Below are positions 1 through 6,386 of a DNA stretch of 11,367 nucleotides, piece by piece; position 1 is the stretch's first letter, and each line of letters opens with the position of its first letter. This DNA is from Coemansia sp. RSA 922. Its lineage: Eukaryota; Kickxellomycota; Kickxellomycetes; Kickxellales; Kickxellaceae. Both the position numbers and the translations under genes were made by a program. The DNA lies in contig JANBQS010000835.1 of assembly GCA_027577415.1 (NCBI GenBank), positions 1 to 11,367 of the forward strand, read 5' to 3'. The notes under the pieces were generated by a model that did not search any database, was not told the DNA's origin, and saw nothing but the letters and a program-made list of their open reading frames with translations.

Positions 1-14
1 GATGCTACACTTCG

Positions 15-20
15 TTTATT
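15..20 (-). terminator. Polyadenylation signal of the 124 aa gene
   Basis: AATAAA on the minus strand, about 126 bases after the stop codon of the gene at 146-520. The same signal lies 122-130 bases after the stop of three other minus-strand small genes here, so the spacing makes it credible. Confidence 0.4.
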
Positions 21-145
21 TTTGGTTCATGTTCGGCCTGTAGATGCAAAGATATATTTTGTTGCAAGCTTTCTATTGGATGTAAACGAGTAGAACTGAT
101 TTGGTTTCCTCCAGATTATTGCAGAATGCAAGTGATTCCTAGTAA

Positions 146-520
146 TTACCACCGATACACTGCCTGTACAATAAGTAGATAGACGAGGTACAATGTCAAG
201 TACAACGCAATGTGCCATGGCAGTTTGTCAAGAAAAAGCATTAGTGCCCCGGCATAAGATTGATCGAGAGTATTAGGATACGAGACGCGCCGCGATTTCT
301 CAGAATCGGGATTGGCAAACCGACAACCCATGTCATTCATAGCTCTTTGCCCTGCCATCCGATCTACGACTAGATTCATCGACCGAGTCAAGGCTTCAAT
401 AGACGTTCTGGTGGCGGCCGCTTTCTTCGCTTGTTCGGCGATGGCATCATGGAGTGACTCGAGTACCCGTTCGTCGGCTATCAAACTCTGAGTCGTTTCT
501 TTCTCGGTGACTTGTGTCAT
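146..520 (-). CDS. Small predicted tail-anchored protein, 124 aa (cassette gene A, copy 1)
   Basis: Family not recognised. The frame stays open upstream to an ATG at 718, but the ATG at 520 is preferred: a TATAAATA box at 607-614 lies between the two, and the paralogue at 1512-1976 has no counterpart of the extra 66 residues. The polar N-terminal half is rich in Glu, Lys and Ala and is probably helical or coiled-coil (about residues 15-58). Residues 96-102 read FLDKLPW, followed by a hydrophobic segment (about 103-121) and a four-residue VYRW tail. This suggests a tail-anchored membrane protein with its bulk in the cytosol (inference). Residues 45-124 align with residues 79-154 of the copy-2 protein through VDRxA, a CR pair, FLDxxPW and the membrane segment. 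It lies downstream of its zinc-finger partner on the same strand with its own TATA box, so it is probably transcribed separately. Confidence 0.7.
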   Translation of the reverse strand: MTQVTEKETTQSLIADERVLESLHDAIAEQAKKAAATRTSIEALTRSMNLVVDRMAGQRAMNDMGCRFANPDSEKSRRVSYPNTLDQSYAGALMLFLDKLPWHIALYLTLYLVYLLIVQAVYRW

Positions 521-606
521 GAGAAACAAGTTGGAAATAGAGGAATCGCTGAGGTTTTCAAATGGTATAGAATATCTGGCCAGCAAGCAACACAAACACG
601 ACAATG

Positions 607-614
607 TATTTATA
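607..614 (-). promoter_or_regulatory. TATA box of the 124 aa gene
   Basis: TATAAATA on the minus strand, about 87 bases before the ATG at 520. Its position argues against the longer open frame that begins at 718. Confidence 0.5.
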
Positions 615-882
615 CTATTGTGTGTTAAAATTGCGCAGTCAGCAAAAAAATTATTACTATAGATGGATAGGATAGGAAAAAAAACATCCACGCAGGCAGT
701 GCCACGTAGTAGCGCCATTACAAAATAAAACCCAGTGAAGTGTTAATGTCTGAATATGTAAAGGTAAAAGTGGCTACGTAGTTGAAAGGTCTCTTTAATG
801 GCATCTAGATTTCTAAACTAGACTATACCGAACAGAGTCGGCTCCGCTGTTAGATATCTTAAGGCGGTGACAAAGATGTGTT

Positions 883-888
883 TTTATT
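883..888 (-). terminator. Polyadenylation signal of zinc-finger microgene, copy 1
   Basis: AATAAA on the minus strand, 124 bases after the stop at 1012. The paralogue has the same signal 130 bases after its stop. Confidence 0.5.
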
Positions 889-1011
889 ATTACTGAAGTA
901 GACAAAATTAATAATCACTAGTGGTTCTTGCAACAGACAATGTTGGCCACGGTCACTTGTAGACGAGCAGCATAGAAAAGTGGTGGTATAGTAGCTTGCC
1001 TAGTGTCATTT

Positions 1012-1143
1012 TCATCTCCTGTAAGTGCAATCAGAGATATGTAGATGATAATGTACTCTTATATAAAAGCCCCTATCGCAATGGTCACATATATACGGGT
1101 ATGGAGGCGGTACATAGTTTTTTTGAGCACCAAAAGAACACAT
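1012..1143 (-). CDS. Zinc-finger microprotein, 43 aa (cassette gene B, copy 1)
   Basis: This gene is very short but well supported. The only in-frame ATG is at 1143; the frame further upstream opens only from a TTG and contains the TATA box, so it is leader and promoter. The N-terminus (SFGAQKNYVPP, residues 3-13) is identical in the paralogue at 2472-2615. A single finger follows, with Cys19, Cys22, His35 and Cys39: spacing C-X2-C-X12-H-X3-C, a C2HC variant. The paralogue has His in the last position. Almost the whole protein is conserved tail plus finger, with no room for another domain. It may bind zinc and a protein or nucleic acid partner (inference from the motif; one finger alone rarely gives specific DNA binding). 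It has its own TATA box (1245-1252) and polyadenylation signal (883-888). No known family is recognised. Confidence 0.68.
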   Translation of the reverse strand: MCSFGAQKNYVPPPYPYICDHCDRGFYIRVHYHLHISDCTYRR

Positions 1144-1231
1144 AATCGAATTCAACGAAATTGATTCAAGGCAGCAAGAAGAGATGGAGATGGGTACAAA
1201 TAGTTGCAAAATACTTTTTTTACAATCACCT

Positions 1232-1252
1232 GTGCCAACAGCGTCTTTTATA
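1232..1252 (-). promoter_or_regulatory. Core promoter of zinc-finger microgene, copy 1
   Basis: A 21-base block on the minus strand that starts with TATAAAAG (1245-1252) and continues towards the gene. It is identical to 2710-2730 in copy 2, and lies about 102 bases before the ATG. The TATA box and probable start-site region are preserved although the surrounding DNA has diverged. Confidence 0.65.
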
Positions 1253-1341
1253 CCAAACCTTGGCGCCTTATTTTCCAAGAAAAATCAACTTCCCTTATTC
1301 GACAATTGTATTTGTTACAAGTACTAGCAGGTGATTCTATA

Positions 1342-1347
1342 TTTATT
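1342..1347 (-). terminator. Probable polyadenylation signal of the 154 aa gene
   Basis: AATAAA on the minus strand, 165 bases after the stop at 1512. It sits in a 19-base block (1338-1356) identical to 2811-2829 in copy 2, just upstream of the next gene's TATA box. Confidence 0.4.
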
Positions 1348-1511
1348 GCCACAATTGAGCTGTTACGGTCATATTTTAGACAAGTTTCTACAGTAATTAG
1401 GCAGGTGACCAGAACGTGATTTTAATGTTCTTATTCAGCGCTTGCAGGATAATCCATTTTACAGGGAATATATCTAGTTATTACCGAAGAGAACATATGC
1501 AGCAGGCAGAG

Positions 1512-1976
1512 CTACAGGCATGCTAGCAATTTGTAATAAAGAACGTAAGTAAAAGTCGCTTTTATAATCCACGGAATAGCGTCAAGGAATTGCAGAAATG
1601 GATTAGTGACAGTCTGATTAGGCGTATCCGCAAGAGCACCCCGGCCCGATTTTACGTGATTGTAAGGGCGACAGTTCGCACAGTTTGTAGCATTTAGTGT
1701 TGCTAGCCGGTCCACGATTAGACTTAGTGTCTGAGCAGTGCTTGTTGACAGCTCGCCAGCACGCCTCTTCTCCGCTAGAAATGCTTCCTCCAAGCGCACA
1801 AGGCGCTCCAAGGTCACTGGAACTTCTGCTGACGACGAGGTTGACTGAGTTAGAGGGTCAATAGCTGGGCAGGCGGCGGAGCTCTCTTTATCCTTCGGAG
1901 TTTCCTGCTTTGAGAAAGTTTCGCCAAGTGACTCAAGGCTTGCTTGAGTTTCGTCAAAATCAGAAACACAAGACAT
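1512..1976 (-). CDS. Small predicted tail-anchored protein, 154 aa (cassette gene A, copy 2)
   Basis: Paralogue of the 124 aa protein at 146-520; family unknown. It starts at the ATG at 1976. Residues 1-54 are acidic and Ser/Thr-rich and probably disordered. Residues 55-95 form a likely coiled coil with regularly spaced Leu and charged residues. A Cys-containing linker (Cys99, Cys102) is followed by FLDAIPW at 130-136 and a hydrophobic C-terminal segment (about 135-154) rich in Ile, Phe, Tyr and Leu. The order coiled coil, VDRxA, CR, FLDxxPW and membrane tail is shared with copy 1, while the first 54 residues are not. A tail-anchored protein of the ER, another internal membrane or the mitochondrial outer membrane is an inference from this layout. 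The membrane segment is short and contains one Lys, so anchoring is less sure than in copy 1. Confidence 0.75.
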   Translation of the reverse strand: MSCVSDFDETQASLESLGETFSKQETPKDKESSAACPAIDPLTQSTSSSAEVPVTLERLVRLEEAFLAEKRRAGELSTSTAQTLSLIVDRLATLNATNCANCRPYNHVKSGRGALADTPNQTVTNPFLQFLDAIPWIIKATFTYVLYYKLLACL

Positions 1977-2471
1977 TAGTTGGAGATAGATAGAAACAAA
2001 ATATTAGCGTAGCTTTAAAGGAGGCGATAAGTAAAAGATGAAAGCTACAGCAAAGTGAATGCCCAAAGCTGATAATTCCACATATCGTCTTATGGTGTGT
2101 GCCCCTCAATGCGCGACGATAAATGCTTGTGCATTGATTTCCATGTAGGTACATTTATTAATAGAAACTTGTTCCAAAGATTTGACAAAGATGCCCATGT
2201 ATTGGCAATCCACGCTAATTATTTAATGCGCTGTGGCGAAGTTTAAAGGCTTGTTTTGTATAAATTCAAATATGTTGGTGAGCTTAATGGTCCCTTTCAG
2301 CAGAGTCGACAGACCACAACCGGTGGAAGATGATGATTTATTTTCAAACGTGGCAGTTAAAATAAACGGGAGATACTAGTGCATATAACTAGTCAAGGGC
2401 ACGTTGTATAAAGTCATCCGTCGTAACAAACGGTCCGCCCTCCTGGTCATATAAATATAAAATTACATCTC
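1977..2471. other. Intergenic between the two genes of cassette copy 2
   Basis: No additional gene was seen. It contains the polyadenylation signal of the zinc-finger gene (2337-2342). On the minus strand at 2086-2095 the sequence CCATAAGACG looks like a decayed version of the TATA block TATAAAAGACG found in front of the zinc-finger genes. It lies about 110 bases before the ATG at 1976 and may be the weak core promoter of the 154 aa gene. Confidence 0.4.
2337..2342 (-). terminator. Polyadenylation signal of zinc-finger microgene, copy 2
   Basis: AATAAA on the minus strand, 130 bases after the stop at 2472, matching the 124-base spacing in copy 1. Confidence 0.5.
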
Positions 2472-2615
2472 TTATTGCCCCGTTTGGTAATGATGAATCC
2501 GATAATGCCAAATCAACGACAAACCGTTTGCCGCCACATGACCGCAAATCTGGCATGTAGGCCGGGCTGGGGTTTCAGGTGGCACATAGTTTTTTTGAGC
2601 ACCAAAATAAGACAT
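2472..2615 (-). CDS. C2H2 zinc-finger microprotein, 47 aa (cassette gene B, copy 2)
   Basis: Paralogue of the 43 aa protein at 1012-1143. The only in-frame ATG is at 2615; the open frame upstream starts at a TTG and runs through the TATA box. The N-terminal block SFGAQKNYVPP is shared except for one residue just before it. The finger is a textbook C2H2: Cys21, Cys24, His37, His41, spacing C-X2-C-X12-H-X3-H, with Leu32 and hydrophobic residues near the usual core positions. The classical aromatic residue between Cys24 and the hydrophobic core is not obvious. The protein is one finger plus a short tail. The gene has its own TATA box (2723-2730) and polyadenylation signal (2337-2342). Function unknown; zinc binding is the only property inferred. 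Confidence 0.7.
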   Translation of the reverse strand: MSYFGAQKNYVPPETPARPTCQICGHVAANGLSLIWHYRIHHYQTGQ

Positions 2616-2709
2616 GGTTAGTTTTAGCTTGTTTGATGTTAGGCAGCGAACAGCAAAAAAATATAGAGATATGTGTAGATAGTTGCGAAATACTTTGTGG
2701 CTGTCCTCT

Positions 2710-2730
2710 GTGCCAACAGCGTCTTTTATA
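2710..2730 (-). promoter_or_regulatory. Core promoter of zinc-finger microgene, copy 2
   Basis: TATAAAAG (2723-2730) plus the following 13 bases on the minus strand, identical over 21 bases to 1232-1252. It lies about 108 bases before the ATG at 2615. Confidence 0.65.
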
Positions 2731-2814
2731 GCAAATCTATTGATGCCTTCCAAGCCAAGCTATCACTCTTATTTCGACAGTTGTGTTTCTTTGGAGCACT
2801 AACAAATTAGTATA

Positions 2815-2820
2815 TTTATT
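2815..2820 (-). terminator. Possible polyadenylation signal of the F-box/LRR-like gene
   Basis: AATAAA on the minus strand, about 199 bases after the stop at 3019. It lies in the 19-base block (2811-2829) that is identical to 1338-1356, so the duplicated unit may have carried a 3'-processing site for whatever gene lies upstream. Confidence 0.35.
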
Positions 2821-3018
2821 GCCACAATTAGACTATTGCAATCATATCATAGGCATATTTCAGCGATTACAATCAGAGTGGTTCGGCATCAAGCAGCTCA
2901 ACCTAAATTAAAATTGTCTGATGCTGTGTGCTAATTTTTGACTACCGTTTACTGAATCAAGCCTAATGTAGAGCTAATAAGCACTGTTCTAGCGAGAAAG
3001 GTTTAGTGACGTGTATGT

Positions 3019-4719
3019 CTACTTCAGCAAACACTGCAAGCGAGGCGCATACTCCTTAAACTCGTCCAACTCGATAGCCTTGCGCATTAGCTGTGCAAAC
3101 GGTGGCAAACAACCAGTGCGTGCAGTGGCAGAGGTAAAGTTGGGGCATGCCAGCGCCATCAAAAGCACACACCACACAGCCTCAGAACGATTTTCAATCC
3201 AGTTGCTCAAGCTATACCAACGGCGGAACTCCAGGCCAATTGGAGCATGGTTGGAGCAAATATATGCGGGGAGCTCAGCATGAGTGATATCATTGGGCAT
3301 TGACCCAAGTCTAAGGCTCCGAGTGCGCAGGTTCGATAGAGCCGAGAGCGACTTTATCAGGGCTAAGGTACTCCAAAGCGTCAGACATGTACGTGGTAGT
3401 GACAGGGTCCGAATAGAGGAGTGGTTGCAATGCAGCGAGGATGGGGATAGTATCAGTGCTCGAGGCATAACCATGTCGATATCTCGCTCTCCCGCTACAG
3501 CATCAACGCCTAGAATATATCGTACACACTCAGCGAAAGTGGGAAATGGAATAGGTACGAGGCTGCCCAAGCCATCGATTTCGACGCATTTCAGCTTTGG
3601 GTGGCTTGATGGTGTAAATACGCCGCGCCTGCGAAACATAGTGACTGTTGATCTGGTCAGTTGAATCTTCAAGGACTCAAGCGTGGCCGAGTTTCCCCAG
3701 AAAAATGTGTCGTCATCAAACAGATTGCCGGGCAATAGACTCAGGTGCCGAAGATTTGGAAAGGGCGCTGCGCCATTAAAGGCAACCTCCCGCGGCAGAG
3801 TGAATACTGATAAGGCTCTCGACAGCTTCAGTTTGCGCAGGCATGGATACGTGACACATCCCCCGTTAGCGTCCACGACAAGGCCAAGAACGTACATACC
3901 TCTGCTGTAAGCAATATCCAAAGACTGCAAAGTCTGCGCATTCAGCCTCGTCAATTGCAGGAGCTGCTCACCAAAGCCTTCCCCAGCGTACCCGATATGC
4001 ACAAGGTTACAGCTATTGTCCAATTTCAGCTGCAATGGGACCTCTGCGTTTCTGTGGGCGTGGAATGCAACACGATCGACTAGCTGAAACAACTGCGAGA
4101 CCAGGGCGCCAAAGTAGCAACTGACAACTTCGGAGCCATGGCCATTATAGATAGGTTGCACTCTGACTTCGCTAAGCAGAGGCGCCATATTCCTAATTCT
4201 CTGCACGAACGCACTGATGTTTGCCTCGGCAACCAGCCTATCAACCGTCTTGACCTTGCTATTTTCACCCGAGACAAATGTAAACGTAATCAAGCGAGCG
4301 AGCGGGAACGCGCAGCCACTGTATGGCGTGTGCAACAGCACCTTTAGCGCCTTGCCCGAGTAAATGGCCTGCTCATTCACGACAATAGTCAGGTCCTTGG
4401 CCAGATGGTGTGTAGGATGGCCAAGATAGCCATATGTGACATAGTCGGTACTCCACCGGGTTTTCCATATTAGCTGCAACATACGCTCGATGAAAGGCTT
4501 ATTGGTGTCAAGCTTGATTTGAAAGCGACTGCAGTAGAGCGGCAGAGCGATAGCGCGAAAGCTGCTGCAAGTCCATATCAACGGCTTCAGTAACACCCTG
4601 TACACGTATGAGTTGACTCGGACTGATTCAAAGGTCAGGGGGTTAAAGCCCACGACATGGTTGACGATGACCTTTACAATATGAAGTAGAAGAAACTGGA
4701 ATGGCGATAGAGAAACCAT
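3019..4719 (-). CDS. F-box/LRR-like orphan protein, 566 aa
   Basis: A single uninterrupted frame from the ATG at 4719. Residues 8-70 form hydrophobic helices (LLLHIVKVIVNHVV, then LLKPLIWTCSSFRAIALPLYC), like the degenerate F-box start of a large protein family that I recall from Coemansia-type fungi. Irregular leucine-rich repeats follow: about 253-271 (LLQLTRLNAQTLQSLDIA), 291-310 (YPCLRKLKLSR), 320-355 (FPNLRHLSLLP, then ATLESLKIQL), 373-385 (HPKLKCVEIDGL) and a further stretch near 430-480. F-box/LRR proteins usually link a target held by the LRR to an SCF ubiquitin ligase through Skp1. Here the F-box is weak, so Skp1 binding is uncertain. No transmembrane segment is evident. It has no close neighbour in an operon-like layout. 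A TATA-like TATATTTAA lies near 4945-4955 on its strand, rather far upstream. The gene call is secure, the domain call moderate. Confidence 0.75.
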   Translation of the reverse strand: MVSLSPFQFLLLHIVKVIVNHVVGFNPLTFESVRVNSYVYRVLLKPLIWTCSSFRAIALPLYCSRFQIKLDTNKPFIERMLQLIWKTRWSTDYVTYGYLGHPTHHLAKDLTIVVNEQAIYSGKALKVLLHTPYSGCAFPLARLITFTFVSGENSKVKTVDRLVAEANISAFVQRIRNMAPLLSEVRVQPIYNGHGSEVVSCYFGALVSQLFQLVDRVAFHAHRNAEVPLQLKLDNSCNLVHIGYAGEGFGEQLLQLTRLNAQTLQSLDIAYSRGMYVLGLVVDANGGCVTYPCLRKLKLSRALSVFTLPREVAFNGAAPFPNLRHLSLLPGNLFDDDTFFWGNSATLESLKIQLTRSTVTMFRRRGVFTPSSHPKLKCVEIDGLGSLVPIPFPTFAECVRYILGVDAVAGERDIDMVMPRALILSPSSLHCNHSSIRTLSLPRTCLTLWSTLALIKSLSALSNLRTRSLRLGSMPNDITHAELPAYICSNHAPIGLEFRRWYSLSNWIENRSEAVWCVLLMALACPNFTSATARTGCLPPFAQLMRKAIELDEFKEYAPRLQCLLK

Positions 4720-5571
4720 GTTAGTTGAATAAAATGGTATTGCTAAAGCTAATTAAAGGCCAACGTAGTAGGGGTTGGCCGCCCATCTTTCCTGCCGATG
4801 GCCTGAACTTGTTCGAAATTTTCTCCAGGAGAAAGGAGAAGAGGCGCCGCCGCTACGTTATTGAATATTTTTCTCCAAAAATACACGGATTCGAATGTCC
4901 ATAAATGACTGTACTCGCCACGGAGTGGCCAAGGGCTGATCTCATTTAAATATAATAAGGTAACTTTAGAAAGTTGCAAGTGATGGCAAATGTTAGTTAT
5001 TATTCGTTGCTTGGTGAAGTGAAGCTAGGGACAGTCCGTACTATTTTGGCGACGCGAAGGCCCTTTAGCGTACCAATTGCGACTACTCAACCCGTTTTGT
5101 CTGCCTTTCTTTTCTTTTTTTGGTATGAGACAAGCTAGTCAAGCAATGTCACGCTCGTGTCCAAGCATCATCATGATTCAGAAATACCCAGCTGACAATA
5201 CAAAGAAGACCCAACTTGCTTTCTGGAATAGTACATTGAACGACGCTTCTATATCATGATGCGTACAAATACTTTGATTATCAACTATTTGGGCTCCTTT
5301 CTGATGTGCACATTGTTTTTTTAAAAGCGTATGCCACAAAACAACGACGTGTTCTAACACAAGTCTCAGTTTGTCGATCATCTCTTTGCAAAGACCTGTT
5401 TCTACATTGCCAGAATGCATTTTTGTCCTTGCCAAAGATGCCTAGAAAGCTACAAACACACACCCTTTCTAATATACCTACAAAGAAATGATTGCACCAG
5501 GCCTCCTTTGAATACAGTAATTTTATTGCCTGTGCGGCTTCGTTAAGCTGTTTTTGGGCTCTATGTCAGAG
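4720..5571. other. Intergenic, divergent upstream regions of the F-box/LRR-like gene and secreted-protein gene 1
   Basis: No gene is supported here: the open stretches lack an ATG start or have no homologue in the matching part of the duplication. From about 5290 onward, and weakly from 5192, the sequence resembles the DNA upstream of the second secreted-protein gene (7371 onward, weakly from 7266). It is therefore duplicated promoter DNA. The left part (4720-5190) holds only AT-rich unique sequence. Confidence 0.5.
5477..5505 (+). promoter_or_regulatory. Conserved upstream element of secreted-protein gene 1
   Basis: CCTACAAAGAAAT (5477-5489) and GCACCAGGCCTC (5494-5505) recur at 7560-7572 and, with one change, at 7581-7592. 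Both sit roughly 70-100 bases before the TATA box in diverged surroundings, so they may be a shared activator site. Confidence 0.35.
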
Positions 5572-5579
5572 TATATAAA
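5572..5579 (+). promoter_or_regulatory. TATA box of secreted-protein gene 1
   Basis: TATATAAA, about 154 bases before the ATG, at the same place as TATATAAT (7659-7666) in copy 2. A pyrimidine-rich leader follows. Confidence 0.6.
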
Positions 5580-5725
5580 GCCCACGCCTTTGGCCATTTG
5601 TTTTCAATACGCACCACGTACTTCCTCCACTCCATCTCTCTTTTCTCTCACCACCCGCTTCGAAATTATCCTTTCTTTTGATTGCATTATCTCGCCTACT
5701 CGACGTAAACGGCCTATATTACAAA

Positions 5726-6025
5726 ATGCATCTCTATAATGTACTTGCCGTCTTTACCTGCTTGCTGGCTTTATGCAGCTCCACATATGTTCAACTATTC
5801 AACACCACTACGTACAGGACTTACGAAGTTCACGACACGCTCTGCCACAAGGTTGACCCAATTTTTAATGGCTCAAGGAACCAAGTCACTATCAGTGGGT
5901 ATACAACTACCTTTTATGCCAACGACGACTGCACGTACTTAGTTGGAATGTCCTACTGGGGCACGACTCCCTGGCAATACATTCTCCGGCCCATCCGCTC
6001 CTTCTCAGTGCTAAGTGCCAACTGA
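5726..6025 (+). CDS. Small secreted protein, 99 aa (copy 1)
   Basis: The ATG at 5726 is the first in frame; the open frame before it starts only at a TTG. Residues 1-19 are a clear signal peptide (hydrophobic core VLAVFTCLLALC, cleavage likely after CSS). The mature part of about 80 residues has two cysteines (Cys40, Cys69), which could form one disulfide, and N-glycosylation sequons NTT (26-28) and NGS (48-50). The strongest blocks shared with the paralogue at 7814-8110 are TYVQLFNTTTY, TTFYANDDCTY and RPIRSFSVLS. The pattern of a Cys-containing strand, then FYxxxxC, then IRSFSV near the end recalls fungal small secreted proteins with a beta/gamma-crystallin-like fold. That is an inference from spacing and residue type, not a firm match. 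It could equally be a lineage-specific surface or effector-type protein. It has its own TATA box, so is monocistronic. Confidence 0.8.
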   Translation: MHLYNVLAVFTCLLALCSSTYVQLFNTTTYRTYEVHDTLCHKVDPIFNGSRNQVTISGYTTTFYANDDCTYLVGMSYWGTTPWQYILRPIRSFSVLSAN

Positions 6026-6100
6026 GAGATGAGTGTGGTTGCTTTTCTACAAACAATGTTGTCCAATATAGTCTTTTGCTACAAGCACCAATGTGTAATT

Positions 6101-6115
6101 ATTGCTCGGGTAGTG
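6101..6115 (+). other. Conserved 3' block of the secreted-protein genes, copy 1
   Basis: A 15-base block, ATTGCTCGGGTAGTG, about 75 bases after the stop and identical to 8202-8216. It is the last clearly shared sequence of the duplication and may be a 3'-UTR element or simply the boundary of homology. Confidence 0.4.
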
Positions 6116-6158
6116 ATAATGAAGGATTGGTCGCACCCACGTTTGAATACATATCAAT

Positions 6159-6164
6159 ATTAAA
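6159..6164 (+). terminator. Possible polyadenylation signal of secreted-protein gene 1
   Basis: ATTAAA, the common variant signal, about 134 bases after the stop at 6025. Confidence 0.35.
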
Positions 6165-6259
6165 GATGATATTGTCTAGCACCTTAGACATCATTTAACT
6201 AGGAGCAGTAAAAAAGACTTTTTCTTACTCATTTAAGGGAAAGGTAACTATAAGAGTTG

Positions 6260-6265
6260 TTTATT
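6260..6265 (-). terminator. Polyadenylation signal of the 89 aa gene
   Basis: AATAAA on the minus strand, 122 bases after the stop at 6387. This matches the 124-130 base spacing seen for other minus-strand small genes in the window. Confidence 0.45.
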
Positions 6266-6386
6266 AGAAGTTAAAAATGCAAACTAGATAGTACGGTCTC
6301 TAAAAATGTCCAGCTTCGCATAGGTTGGCCTACATGAAATACAGTAGCATCTATTACTAGTACCAATGGATAATGTAGTGGCTTGC

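Larger units (their letters stand above)
521..1011. other. Intergenic: 3' region of zinc-finger gene and promoter of 124 aa gene
   Basis: No further gene was seen. On the minus strand it carries the polyadenylation signal of the zinc-finger gene (883-888) and the TATA box of the 124 aa gene (607-614). Parts of 820-930 still resemble 2295-2390 in copy 2, as expected for duplicated flanks. Confidence 0.6.
146..1410 (-). repeat. Two-gene cassette, copy 1 of a diverged tandem duplication
   Basis: This stretch matches 1512-2883 in gene order, protein sequence and parts of the non-coding DNA. Equivalent landmarks are offset by 1456 bases (A-gene ATGs), 1472 (B-gene ATGs), 1478 (TATA boxes) and 1473 (the 19-base block at 1338-1356). 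The outer limits are approximate because similarity fades. Order along the minus strand: B-gene promoter, zinc-finger microprotein, polyadenylation signal, then the membrane protein gene. Confidence 0.75.
1512..2883 (-). repeat. Two-gene cassette, copy 2 of the diverged tandem duplication
   Basis: Matches 146-1410 in order and content. Equivalent landmarks are offset by about 1.46-1.48 kb in the centre and 1.37 kb at the A-gene stops, because the A protein here is longer at its N-terminus and the flanks carry indels. The limits are approximate. Confidence 0.75.
5192..6115 (+). repeat. Secreted-protein unit, copy 1 of a tandem duplication
   Basis: Collinear with 7266-8216: offsets are 2074 (left landmark), 2087 (TATA), 2088 (ATG) and 2101 (3' block). 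Similarity covers the upstream region, promoter, leader, whole coding region and part of the 3' region. It is strong from about 5290 and weak before that. Confidence 0.75.
6026..6386. other. Convergent intergenic region
   Basis: It separates secreted-protein gene 1 (plus) from the 89 aa gene (minus). It contains the conserved 3' block (6101-6115), an ATTAAA signal for the plus-strand gene (6159-6164) and an AATAAA signal for the minus-strand gene (6260-6265). No gene was seen. Confidence 0.5.

Noticed and set aside
521..718. N-terminal extension of the 124 aa protein to an ATG at 718
   Set aside because: It spans the TATA box at 607-614, its residues have no match in the paralogue, and the ATG at 520 gives a matching gene layout.
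1064..1116. A 38-base intron in the 43 aa gene (GTAC near the finger to a TTACAG near the stop)
   Set aside because: It would remove the His and Cys ligands that match the paralogue and is very short for an intron.
1144..1278. Upstream in-frame extension of the 43 aa zinc-finger protein (and likewise 2616-2753 for the 47 aa protein)
   Set aside because: Both start only at a TTG and run through the TATA box. The similarity of the translated extensions reflects promoter DNA conservation.
3284..3910. Plus-strand open frames inside the F-box/LRR-like gene
   Set aside because: They are antisense shadows of a well-supported 566 aa gene.
4749..4979. Open minus-strand frame of 76 codons upstream of the F-box/LRR-like gene
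   Set aside because: It begins at TTG and contains no ATG, has no recognisable motif, and is most likely leader or intergenic sequence.
5178..5463. Minus-strand open frames upstream of secreted-protein gene 1, and the similar ones at 7302-7670
   Set aside because: They overlap duplicated promoter DNA, and the frames of the two copies do not give matching proteins.
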